From NCBI GenBank assembly GCA_024663395.1, contig JANFAH010000002.1, positions 2,666,001 to 2,730,000 of the forward strand: a DNA stretch of 64,000 nucleotides, written 5' to 3'. Origin of the DNA: Pisolithus tinctorius. Lineage: Eukaryota; Basidiomycota; Agaricomycetes; Boletales; Pisolithaceae. The stretch's first letter is position 1, and every line of letters starts with the position of its first letter. Below the pieces are notes generated by a model. It had not been told where the DNA came from, did no database searches, and saw only the letters and a list, made by a program, of their open reading frames with translations. Both the position numbers and the translations under genes were made by a program. This document shows positions 21,151 through 31,697 of the stretch, piece after piece.

Positions 21151-21206
21151 AGTCTGGCCTACCCACCCCTAGGGACCACCGGCCGATGTCAGTTAGTCCC
21201 AGTTTC

Positions 21207-21259
21207 AGGACAAAATGTACACGTCGGATGACCCACTTTTAGGCTTACAAGTGACTGAA
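21207..21259 (-). repeat. Right terminal inverted repeat of nested element
   Basis: Read on the minus strand it starts TTCAGTCACTTGTAAG and ends ACATTTTGTCCT. It pairs with 14813-14865. Confidence 0.85.
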
Positions 21260-21266
21260 TCATGTG

Positions 21267-21274
21267 GTTAGGTC
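21267..21274. repeat. Target duplication of nested element, GTTAGGTC (right)
   Basis: Second copy of the 8-bp duplication; on the gag strand it reads GACCTAAC and encodes the Pro-Asn after TRG. Confidence 0.8.
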
Positions 21275-23952
21275 CTCGGGTCTGGATAAAATGCACAGAT
21301 AGTTCGGGGTCATTTTCGGTTGACTTGGCAAGGAGGCGCTGACATTCGATGTCCCTGAAGTCCACGTCCACTCCAAAGCTCGTAATGCCTGGAGGTTTGC
21401 CGGATGAGGGTACTGTATTTTTGCCAGGACAGTTTCTCGAAAAATGCCCAGACTTATGGCAGACAAAGCAGAGTCCTTCCGCCTTATGTCGCTCCTGTTC
21501 CTCTTTGCTCATCCTGGGGTTATCGCGCTTACGCTTATCTTGGTGTCTCGCGCATCGTCCCCCATTCTTGGAGGATTCCGCAGGTGCAGAATCCCTTTGA
21601 TTCCCCTCGCTCTTGTATCTCTTTCTGCGAGCACGGTGTTGTCTGTTCCTCGAGCTTTCCGGTTCCCCTGTCGAGACTGCTGCGCTTTCGACGGTGCGTT
21701 TCTTACTCCGCCGTCTTCGCGATTTATGGGTATAATCTCCAGTGATTGATTGTGCGATCTCAAGGATTTCCGCTGAAGCCACAACCTTCTTTAAATTTGA
21801 TACCTCAGGGTTCAATTTTTCCTTCCACAGATCGCGTTGGAGCTCCTTTCGTAGCCCTGACCAGAACTTATGTACTTTGGTGCGTTCATTGGTCTCTCCG
21901 ATCATGTTCCAGATCTCATTGAGCTCATACAAATAGTTTTTCACTGTTTTAGAGTTTTGATAGCAAGATTGTAGTTTCTCCCGCTGACGCATTCGGAAGT
22001 CAATGGGGAAGCAGTAGTTAAACAATTCCGTAAAGAAATCCGATAACCTCCACTTGTAGGGGTCTCCAGACACTTCGCGCACGTAGAACTCATGCGCCTT
22101 TCCCGTTAGGTAGTGCGACAAAATAAACGCGCGCTTCTTAGTCTCCACACGACCATCTTCAACATATGCAGTCCCTTCTGTTACGAAACGATGGAACGCA
22201 TGAGGGTTGTCCGACCCGTCGTACTTCGTGGGTGGGATTGGTTTTAGCGTCGTCTTCCGACGTGATCGGGATCTCTTCTTCAATTTATGTGATCGGCGAC
22301 TACGGTTTCTTGGCCGCTTGGACCGCCCTCGCCGTCGATGTTCTCGCGACCTACTAGAGTCGTCCGAGGACATACTGGAGCTTGAAGAGCTGCCAGATGT
22401 GCTCGAAGTGTCGTCCGAGCTCGAAGTCGAATCGTCATTACTCGAGCTGCTAGGACCCGAGCTCGGGTCATCACTTGAGGAGCTGATTTCAGAATCGTCA
22501 CTCGAACTACGGTCAGAATCGCTATCATCGAATGATTCGCGTCGACGAGAGGACTTATGTTTCCTCTTTGTCCTACTGGTGCGTCTCTCGTCCTTTTCGA
22601 GTCGTTTGAATGCTAATCCGATGTAACTTTTGGGATTAATTTGCTTCACAGGCTCCATCGCTTTCGGAGTCCTTTGTCGCTCACGTCGTTTGTGGTCTTG
22701 ACGTACAACTCTATCCACCATATCTTTTACGGGATTGGGAGGAACCTTGGACGATTTGGATGTGGTTTTATTATCCTTACCCTTACGCTTTGACTTTTTC
22801 TTTTTAAAGGTTCGGTCGTTAGCCGTGCTCTGGGGAACATCCTCTTCACTTGAAACGGCGCCCTCTGCATCAGCTTTCTGCGAGGGTCCCGGTAGGTCAT
22901 CATTCCCTTTGTATGCTAACTTACTCGCAATATTCCAGGATGCGAGAGTAGCGCGTTGCACTTCTGGATCTATTTCTCTATCGCTAAGGTCCAGGCCCCC
23001 CCAGTTCCTTGGGTCGGGTCCCTTTCCCTTGCGATTTCCGGGGATCGGTGGCTCATCGCCTTCCGTTGTGGTGCTATCGAGGTTATTTCTCGTCAGGGAC
23101 AGCGATCTTCTTCGGATCCTGTCCCGCTCATCCGGCGTCAGTCGTCTTTCGGCCTTTCGGACGACGTCTCTCTGATCAGATCTCAATAAACTATGAGCGC
23201 GTCGCTCTCGTGATCGTTTACGCGTAACTTCCGTCCAATCACCTTGCTCGACATCTACTTCGCTTGCAGGAAAGATGGAGTCGCATCGGACGTGAACGGG
23301 TGGGATCTCGCTTACTTCGTGAGTCGGTACCCAGACTCTAACGGTGCGAGCGTTTTCAGCTCCCGGGATTTCCTTATCACCGGGGTTTACTGGCGAGTTA
23401 ACTCTCAAGCCAGGAGGCCTTGACGGGACGGGCCTCAGTTCAGGGCACATCGGCGAGGTAGCTCTCAAGCCTGGCCAAGTGGGCGAGGTATTTCTCAAGC
23501 CAAGGTATGTTGGCGAGATAGCTCTCAAGCCTGGGTCCACTGGCGAGCTAACTCTCGAGCCAGGGATGTTAGCGATCACTTCTTTGGACATCGGGCTTGG
23601 ATCCCTCGAGCCTGTTCTTACCACGTCGCTATAACTCCGGACGTTATCCGCGACGGGCCTTTCGATAGGGGTGGAGTATTGACTTCCTAGTGGAGTTAAT
23701 TTTGGGAGTGGGGAGTTGTCGACGATGTCAGCACCAGGCTGAGCCGTCAGTGGACTGGGAGGTAATGATGATGCTCGAGCTCTCGTAGCTTGGCGGGTAG
23801 AGGCACGGGTATTAACCATTTTTTGTTTATTGAGTGTATGATACTTACTCTTGTCTTCACAGCGGATCAGTTCTGCGAATGATCGAGAAGGTATCTGGAG
23901 TTTTTGTTATTGCGTTCGAGGTAAGACCTTGATTTTTTGTAGGAAAAAAATA

Positions 23953-24238
23953 TGTAACGCCGATAAGAAGTGTAGAACTTTTAACGGCGGCACAACAAGA
24001 AGGATTCTTCGTCTACTCAGGTTTCCAGACAATAGTGTCTTATTTCGAGGTAGAAAAGAAGTCCCCGTACAGTACGATACATGGCCTATTTTATAGGGTA
24101 GAGACTTAGGCACGAGATATGTCAGAGTATCTGTACGGGCTAAGTAGGATCAGAGAATAAATGAGAAAAGTCAAAGATCTGTCATAAAGAAACCAACATC
24201 TAACCATACGGTCGACAGCGTCGGACCGAATCCTTACA
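23953..24238 (-). repeat. LTR, 5' copy (right end)
   Basis: 286 bp and nearly identical to 8039-8324. On the minus strand it starts TGTAAGGATTCGG and ends GGCGTTACA. The next bases (TATTTTTTTCC) do not give the usual TGG-type tRNA primer-binding site. Confidence 0.95.
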
Positions 24239-24243
24239 ATTTA
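24239..24243. repeat. Right target-site duplication, ATTTA
   Basis: Exact copy of 8034-8038, directly after the right LTR. Confidence 0.9.
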
Positions 24244-24696
24244 CTTACGATCATGCACGTCGTCCGAAGTTCAATGTTCAACTTTGACTTCGTCGGATGT
24301 TATCCAAGTGCAGCCAACATTCTTGCCCGATGTCCTGGGATTCGTTGCATGTCGTTTTTATGTAAATATGTCCAGTAGAGGAAATACTTGGGGTTTTTGA
24401 ATGAACCTGGCTATTACCATAGTCTCCAATGTTGTACGCAAAATGTTTCTTTGTAAACCAGCCATGTGCTCTATGCGTTGTCAGGTCCTGGCCCTGAACT
24501 TCAACTTGGGCTAGCACGCCTAGGTGTGAACAATTTTCTTCGCACAATGCGTATTTCGCGTTTTCCGCATGTCAGAGCTACATAGGCTCACCAAGCTCAA
24601 GCACACGGGACGGAAACTTCCGGGCATAACCACGAGTTGCACGGTAGTACTTTTATTGCTTACTCGTTGTAGTTGTCGTTCGCGTCAACGATAGCC
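24244..24696. other. MIC60 upstream region
   Basis: About 450 bp with no gene seen; it must contain the MIC60 promoter. The retrotransposon inserted just upstream of it, so the separation between trehalase and MIC60 grew from about 0.8 kb to 17 kb. Confidence 0.5.
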
Positions 24697-26860
24697 ATGT
24701 ACCGCGCCATTGCTGTCCCCAGACAAACTTCTAGGTCTACTGGTAGAAGTTTGGTCAGGGCGACTCGAAGGGTACGGAGTCCACTACCATAAACTTGTGA
24801 TAAACGGACATTGACGGGATTAGTAGCGACTGACTACCACTCCACCCGCTGAACCTACTCCCGAGCCAAAGAGGACCAAAAGCGTAGTACGAAAGTTTTT
24901 ATTCTACTCCGTCGCTGGGACTTCTGCCTTCTACATCGGGAGCACCTTCGTGTCGTACGAAAGTCCTCAGTACCGCGAGTTTTTCAGCCGAAATGTTCCC
25001 TTGGGTGAGGCCCTCGTAGAATACGGCGCAAAGCACGGCTGGGACGAGATTACCATCCAGAATATCGTCATCTCTACGGTTGATGCGGTGAAATACGTGT
25101 CTGACTTCGTACAGAAGCAACTGGGGTATCGTCCTTCTGAGGATGCGGCAACCAAGGATACACCGAAGGAAGCAGCTCAACCCGTCCGCGAACGGGCAAA
25201 GGATGCACACCAGGAGTCCAAAGGACATGTCAAATCCTTGGCGACTGCTCTTAAAACCTCTGTGGAGAGGTCCGATGACCATGGCACTCCCGAGGCACGA
25301 AAACCCACCGCTACTGCGAGGTACATGGCTGTCAAGTTTGCTGAGGAGCTCGAAGACCTCATCAGGAAAGCTGAGGAAGCTCTGGAAAAGAAGTATCCCG
25401 AACTGGAGCCTGAAGTGACTGCTGCGGTCGACCAACCCAAGGCAACGGAAGTCGAGTTGGTCATCGTTCCAGAGTCGAAAGACAAGAACATATACGAGGT
25501 TCCTCTTCCTATTGGCTTCGAACCACCACCAGGGTATGTTCGCCCGAGGCCTCAGAAGCCAAAAGACACCCCCAGCCCGCCAACCGAACATGCGCCTACG
25601 CCCCTCCCTCTTGTTGCTCCAGCCGTGTCGGACGTAGCTGTTTCCGAGCCTGTGGTGTCCCACTTGGCGCATACAATTGACAACCTCGCTTCATACTTGA
25701 ACTCTACGCCAGCAGCGGCGGAGAAGGCCAAGGATGTCCTTGAAACAGCCAAGGTTGATCTCCGAGACCTTGCATCACGCATAGAGCGAATCAAGGAAGA
25801 AGAACAACATCAGTTGGAGCGGAAGTTAGATGAGCAGGCCCGCGAATACAACACCAAGCTATTGGAGCTGGAGATCGAGGCCCAGGATAAGCTGGACTTG
25901 CAACAAGAGGACTTCAGGAAGTTCGTGGAGGAAGAGCGCGTAAAGTATGCCCAGGCATATCGCGAAAAACTGGCGAACGAACTTAAGACTCAGACGGAGC
26001 TCATTAACGAACGGTGAGCCCTTTTTTTTTTGGCTTGGCATTCGAAAATATTCCGTCTTGACACGTACTCGAAGGCTGAAGGAGGAGGTCATTGCTCAGG
26101 GAATAGAAATGCAACGACGGTGGATTCGAGAGGTCAAGGTGAAGGTCGAGGAAGAACGCGGAGGACGACTTGCCCGGCTGGAGGAGCTAGCGACTAATCT
26201 CAAACGCTTGGAGAGATTAGCTCTCGATAATTCGTCTTACCTCGACGAGAACATCCGCGTACATGCCTTGTGGACTGCAGTGCGTGCCATGCAAACAGCT
26301 GTGGATGCGTCGGTGCGCAAACCATTCCGTGAAGAGCTTCGGGTCCTGCGTCATGTCGCTGTTGCCAAGGACGACCCTGTCTTATCCACTGCGCTAGATT
26401 CCATCGAAAAAACTGATATTCCAGACGTCGGCGTTGAACCCCTCGTCGACCTCACTTCTTGGTTCACAACGTCTGTCGCACCCCGCGTGTCAAGTGTTGC
26501 ACTGGTGCCCGACCGCAACGCTGGTGTCCTCTCGCACCTTGCTTCTCACCTTCTCACCTCTTTTACTTTCCGGAAACACGGGCTTACTCCCGGGAACGAT
26601 GTTTTGAGCGTGTTGGCCAGGGCGGAGTATTACCTGAATGACAAGGATCTGGATAGTGCAGCTCGCGAGTTGAACCAGTTGACTGGGACGGCCAAGGAGC
26701 TTCTCCATGATTGGCTTGAGGCTGCACGGAGAAGATTGGAAGTACAACAAGCGTTGGAGGTGTGTTACCTTGAATTTTTATATACGCTAGTGTCATTGAC
26801 CCCTACGACGACCAGGTAATACAAACGGAAGCAATTCTTGCCTCACTGTTAGTTGTATAG
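24697..26860 (+). CDS. MIC60: MICOS subunit MIC60 (mitofilin)
   Basis: Inner-membrane organiser of crista junctions; it also touches outer-membrane partners. Exons 24697-24771, 24827-26013, 26075-26759, 26816-26860; 663 aa. The N-terminus MYRAIAVPRQTSRS is a basic presequence. A membrane segment (about residues 49-67, FLFYSVAGTSAFYIGSTFV) is followed by the family motif FFSRNVPLGEALVEYG, a Pro-rich linker, a long coiled coil (about 260-460) and the C-terminal mitofilin domain with YYLNDKDLDSAARELNQL and QTEAILASLLVV-stop. The topology fits one membrane anchor with the bulk in the intermembrane space. Exon 1 codes only for the presequence. The acceptor at 26074 (GAAG) is weak but the only one that keeps the frame and the conserved sequence. 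Confidence 0.95.
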
Positions 26861-28090
26861 ACCACGGATGCCAGTAATATACATAGATTAGAAACCCATC
26901 AACTGCTACCCTCGTTGAACAACGGCACCGCGGCCTTGGCGCTGAGACGGAGTGCAGAGCCGCGAACCCCCAGTAGGTATGTGACGATGGTGCGTGTGTT
27001 TTCTTCGTTCACCGATTCCGGGGGCCCCTTTTCTGCCTTAACTAGTCCAGAAAACAGTTGTGTCAGTTCGATCCTCCCCTACCTGCACATTCTTCAAGCG
27101 TCGACGCTGACCGTGGCAATTGGCACGCCTTGATGTAGCAGCCTGCAAATTCTTTATCTGCGTCACAATAATTCCATCATCACAGTCCAGCCAGAAATTG
27201 GTGGCTCTGATGTACACACCAGCTTTTCTATGCTGTCATCCAAGCTATTGATTCCTCTTCGAATTTTAATGTCAGAGTGCTTTCCTCGTATGTCGTCTGT
27301 CTTCGCACAGAGTGGAACGCTCATCACCGGTAGCGTCTGGTCTACGACAACTTGTCACGAACAGCAATCTGCGCATGACCGCGTATCAACCTACCGCAAC
27401 AATAGAATGAAGAAGATGACGTACAAGCTTGGCCTGTACTCATACTGCATCGATTTCTGATTTGATCCCTGCTTTGGCCTGGAACGTAGCCTTGTCGGGT
27501 TTCGTGAAGAAAAGTGTAGAAGTACGCTCCAATGCGCCACCATCCTCGAGGGCAGGCAAGGAAGAGACTCTGGAGGTCTCGTTCCTCTTAAGTGTTGTGT
27601 AATCGTAGGGAGTCGACCGGGATTGCTGTCTTTGAGTGGCCACGGATGGAGACAAAGGGAACATTGCAAGTTCGCCTGTCATCACCCAGAGGTTTATACA
27701 TGTGAGTCATTTTTTTTGGTACAATGGACACCACAACATGTACAATGAAGTTGAAAGGCCCGCCCAGAAAGATCTTTCAAAGTGTATCAAAAGGGCCAAA
27801 CTCGGTGGAGGTGCGTCATATTCCTCCAGCTACCTGCCACCGGATGTCCGCGTCAAGTCTTACGACAGCGAACCCTGAAGAGCATTCTTCATGTTGTATG
27901 TATCACTGCTGCAAGTAGCATATCTCAAAGGACTTGTATCGATTTAGTTGGCCAAGTTTACATACGACTTCCCATCTTGGCGAAAGATAAAGATAGTACA
28001 CTTTCCCTGGCTCCTAACTATTTTCTGTCCGATTTTGCATCGTAGAATTGAAAGAGCTAACCCCGCCAATACGATGGTACGATCTACCAC
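26861..28090. other. 1.2-kb interval, nothing assigned
   Basis: Short open frames only, none with recognisable features. A small + strand frame around 27636-27878 starts with GTG and includes a GTGAGT donor-like site; I cannot support it as a gene. The first exon of the ankyrin gene may lie at the right end. Confidence 0.4.
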
Positions 28091-28716
28091 TTGGAAAGTC
28101 AAGTGCACAGCGCAAATGACGAATGCAAACAGACGACTGAATCTGGCACGCGAGCAATTGACGTGAACTCACTGCCACCGGCCACGCTCGAGTTCGCTCG
28201 CCGCATGTTCGATGCTGCACGCGAGGGCAACGCCGAGGTCCTTTTAGCAGCCGTTGATGCGGGTTTACCCGTCAATCTAACCAACGACAAAGGTAAGTGC
28301 ACCACCTATAAGGTGCTTTCTCAACTCTCTTCCTCCTCCTTCTTATCGCCAAACAATGGTCAATCCCAGGTAACACGCTCCTCATGCTCGCCTCCTATTC
28401 CAACCATCCCACCCTCGTATCCGGCTTGCTCGCCAGACGAGCGGATCCCAACAGACTCAACGACCGCGGACAGTCTCCCCTCGCAGGAGCGGTGTTCAAG
28501 GGCTATGAAGAAGTTGTACGTGTGCTTGCCCAGGGTGGTGCAGACCCGTGGTTAGGGCGACCGAGTGCAGCGGAAACCGCGGTGATGTTCAATAGGAAAG
28601 AGGTGCTGGAAATGTTGGGCATTCAGGAAGGGGACGCGGCAAGGTTGGCTGAGAATGTACCGGTTGGACCTGGCGTTGCCGCACAGTGTCCAATTGGGGG
28701 GCCAAGGAGTTTGTGA
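28091..28716 (+). CDS. Small ankyrin-repeat protein
   Basis: Two exons are clear: up to 28292 and 28370-28716, separated by a 77-bp intron with GTAAGT and CCCAG. About 180 residues carry four ankyrin-type units: ARRMFDAAREGNAEVLLAAV, then NTLLMLASYSNHPTLVSGLL, then QSPLAGAVFKGYEEVVRVLA, then a degenerate one (AAETAVMFNRKEVLEML). Such small proteins usually act as protein-binding modules; the partner cannot be inferred. The 5' end is unsolved. The frame is open from a TTG at 28091, while the nearest ATG (28074) is out of frame, so an upstream exon with the start codon probably exists. The C-terminus after the repeats is short. Confidence 0.75.
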
Positions 28717-31697
28717 GACATTACATTCCTGATTTAAACTTGATTTTATAGATGGAAGACGCCATCATGTCTTCTTGGATCAGGTACGTAAGGATAAGAT
28801 CAAGTGCACGTACAAAAAGCCCACCCATTTCATTTTTTTTCAATCTCATCCTGCCACTGATCAGTGAAATTTTTCGAAAAAAAGAATCCCGATATGACAT
28901 AGCTGCCAGGCCCTCCTAAGGTTTTGGTCTGCGACTACCCAGATCATCGATTAACGAACATTTTGGAAATTAGACGGTGACCTCGGTGTGACCGAGAACA
29001 GTCGAGGGCTGTGAAATCAACACACACGGTCTTCCACAGCCCTATCTCGCGCGCTGTTTTTGGAATCGAAGTTTGCGTGTTATCTGGGCACTACTACCTG
29101 GGTAGGGTTTCGTAGCCTGTAGGGCCGGCGGCATCGATGGCATGTAACCTCGCATTCGATAGGTTTGTCGAAGACTGAAGTCGGGTGCAATCATAACCGC
29201 TTCGAATAGTAAAACCAGAGTAATACGGTACGTCATGGCCGATATCGAAGTCAGTGATGAAGCCTGAAGGCCTGAAGCTGAAGAGTGATGAGGGGTTTGG
29301 ACGACGTTTGCAGCCTTGGCGCGATTCTACCGAGGGAAGTTCAATGGTTGTGAAATCCTGTCGACCCCGCGAACGCGGCGAATCGTCCGCGTGTTCTCCG
29401 AGTTGGCCGTTAAGGGATACGTTCATATCCAACAAAGCATCGTTCGAAGGTCCATCCGAGCATTTGGTTGCAGGTCAGTGACCGCCGCTGCAGTGTACGT
29501 CTCAAAAACAAGCCTCCAGCTACGTATCAGGCTCTGGTGCCATTCCAAGAGCGTTCTTACTTTTTCACCAGTAAATGACGGTAGAAATGTGCGAGGTCTT
29601 CGGACATATACATAAGAATTTGCTTCGCTTCGATTCCTGAGTGTCTAGCCTGAATTCCTCTCCCCGTGCTCGTTCAATGTTTGAATACATATCGGACATA
29701 AGCTAGATGACCCGGTACCACCGTTCAAACGCTCACTAGCGGCCGAGCGAGGATGCGGTCCGAACTACTCATGGGTTGCCAAGTCGGCGTCGATGTTCCG
29801 GCCGCCGTGAGGAATGGAAGTTACGCGGGTAGTACGTAGTAGCTACACGCTACTAAGTAGTAGTTTCCTCAATGGTATGTACTTTTGTTCCGTAATTGTT
29901 CAGTGCAGTCTGTATGCAGTAGTGAGCATTCTGTCCTCGTGACGTCGGTCTTCGAAACCTAAAGTAAAATTATCAGAATTTATGTCTATAAGAAGTTGGC
30001 ACGATGTTATGTAGTAGAAGGGGATAAGTCATGTGTTACGACGTGTTACGGCGCATCCAAATCGAAGTGAACATTACAAGCTGTTGTGATAGCTTGTCAA
30101 ACAGCCCCCCCGGGGTCAGTGGGGCGGCTAATCATATCGTCATGAAGTCCAACTTGCTGCGCACCGAACTCCTCACATTGAGGAGGAAATAGACCTAGGC
30201 CTGGACACTTTGACATCCGGAATTTTTGTGTCTCCCCCTGAGTACACACGCAAGTAAGTACATCCGACCTCTCGATCTGCGTCGCTATGGATTACGAGTA
30301 CTTGTTTCATCATTATCGCTGGGTGTCATCTGGTGACGCTGGTTTCCACGTCCAGAATGCATAGCACGCTGAAATGTCACTGGCTGTGTAGAAATCGAAA
30401 GCCAGCCCACCGTGATGGGAAGGGGGACTACCTCTTGCACTGAAGCCAGCCAGGAAAGAAATAGCGGATGCCCGCCATGGAGGGAGTGGGCGGATCGAAT
30501 AGTATCGAAATCAACTCGTCATAGATATATCTACCCGATAGGAGCGATTTCACATCGCCGAGCCTGGGTTCGGGTTTCCACTGGGGGCCTCATGCGGATT
30601 CGCGGCTTCGATTGCAGCGGCAGAAGAAGACCGCCGCGGCTGATAAGTCGATAAACAATACATTTTGAAGCGGCACAGAAGTAGAACCTTTCAGATTGTG
30701 AAACAGCGCATATAAGCCGGATGTGGATGCAGTCGTCCTGCAATATTGCGCAGCAAAAGGTCAGCAACAACTACTAACCAGGGCCGCCGGGCTGGATAGG
30801 TGCCATCCACATGGTCACCCAGGTACCCAATACGGTGCGTCCGTCTGTCCGAGGTTGCGCCGGCACCGACGGGCCATGCATACACAATATTTAGTTTATT
30901 GAAAATGACCGTTGTAGAGATGGGGCGTTCAAATTACTCGGAGTTGATGGGAACGTATCCACGTCACTCAGATCCGTGGAAAGGAGGTGGCCGTCGAGCT
31001 TGGGAAAGGAGTGGAGAATCTCTATGGGAACTTGAAAATAAATTTGCAATACAAGGACATGCATACCTATTTCAGCGGACAGGGGAGCATCTCCTGTAGT
31101 ATCATGTCCTCGCATGTCCCATGGGCTGTCGTGGCATTGACACGGAAGACCTTTGGAGAGACATATACAGTACCACTATAAGCTCCGGTTCAGGATAAGG
31201 TTTGCTGCGTTGGGTGATGTGTATAGCCAGCTGAGAGTCCCATTTCAGGAATGCGCTATCGTCGGCGTTAACCACTCCGGATCATCCTCTTTTGGTTGGG
31301 CAAAGGGAGCGGGACGTCCTCCGCATCGAGATCTGGATATGACCCTGTAGGAGTACTTAGAGTACCCACATGTCTATACGCCAGCGATATTGCGGTAATA
31401 TGTTTTTCTTCAATTCTCAGGACGAGTTAGCTAAGCTTCACTCACATGTGATTGGCTTGTGAATGAATGATAATAGTTCGGGGTCAATAAAAGTGGACGT
31501 ACTACCCCAGACTTGACCCTAATTTGCCGATCACGTCAAGAACGAATCAAGAAAAAACTTTGGCGAGAGTCTCCATGTAATACACGAATAAGAGTATCCC
31601 CAATGAATTAAATAAATAGTAGTATGGTCTCCTATTCCTCTCTCCCTCTCCCCTCCCTTCCCTTCCTTTTTACCCGTCTTCTCGCTACGACCTCGAC
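28717..31697. other. 3-kb interval, nothing assigned
   Basis: No open frame with coding character, no RNA gene and no long repeat was seen on either strand. A small imperfect palindrome of GTAGTACGTAGTAG-like sequence lies near 29835-29870. The ~100 bp before 31698 are AT-rich, then pyrimidine-rich, as expected for the next gene's promoter and leader. Confidence 0.4.

Larger units (their letters stand above)
14807..21266. mobile_element. Nested non-autonomous TIR element with inverted satellite arms, 6.5 kb
   Basis: The element lies inside gag between two GTTAGGTC copies. Its ends carry 53-bp inverted repeats (14813-14865 and 21207-21259; 49 of 53 match, all four differences are transitions) beginning TTCAGTCAC. 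The outermost 6-7 bases on each side do not pair. Inside the ends are a 2.6-kb array (left) and a 1.0-kb array (right) of the same 45-bp unit in opposite orientation. A 2.7-kb core (about 17480-20185) holds other repeats and no credible protein. Eight-bp duplications occur in hAT and in the Kyakuja/Dileera/Zisupton group, but no transposase is present, so the superfamily is open. It depends on an enzyme from elsewhere. Confidence 0.85.
21189..23819 (-). pseudogene. gag: Gag polyprotein, main part, truncated by nested element
   Basis: Structural protein that packages element RNA. It starts at ATG 23819 (MVNTRASTRQ). The N-terminal third is disordered, with short repeats of the GLRxxSP type, followed by RS- and acidic-Ser-rich tracts. 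A capsid-like retrotransposon gag domain contains YDGSDNPHAFHRFV and LYELNEIWNMIGE, and a CCHC zinc knuckle reads CFVCHKSGHFSRNC. Native sequence runs to 21267; after that the frame enters the nested element and stops within its inverted repeat (SLVSLKVGHPTC...GTN). The proper end lies at 14798-14319. No other break is seen. The start lies about 130 nt from the 5' LTR. Confidence 0.9.
8039..24238 (-). mobile_element. Ty3/gypsy LTR retrotransposon with nested insertion, 16.2 kb
   Basis: Complete element read on the minus strand: 5' LTR 24238-23953, gag from 23819, pol 14299-8375, polypurine tract 8335-8325, 3' LTR 8324-8039, flanked by ATTTA duplications. Each LTR is 286 bp, starts TGTAA and ends TTACA; the two differ at two positions, both transitions, so insertion was recent. 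Without the 6,460-bp nested element and one 8-bp duplicate the element would be about 9.7 kb, still long for this group because gag is about 1,000 aa and pol carries a long C-terminal extension. The protease-RT-RNaseH-integrase order and a chromodomain-like module after the integrase place it among chromoviruses. It is non-functional as it stands: gag is split and pol has a nonsense codon. Confidence 0.95.

Noticed and set aside
20173..21242. Open frames of 325-355 residues in several frames
   Set aside because: By-products of the right 45-bp array, with overlapping frames on both strands and no independent coding signal.
14807..21266. Assigning the nested element to the hAT or Kyakuja/Dileera/Zisupton superfamily
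   Set aside because: The 8-bp duplication fits, but there is no transposase and the terminal bases are not diagnostic.
27391..27685. Minus-strand open frames between MIC60 and the ankyrin gene
   Set aside because: Short, no ATG in good context, no recognisable pattern.
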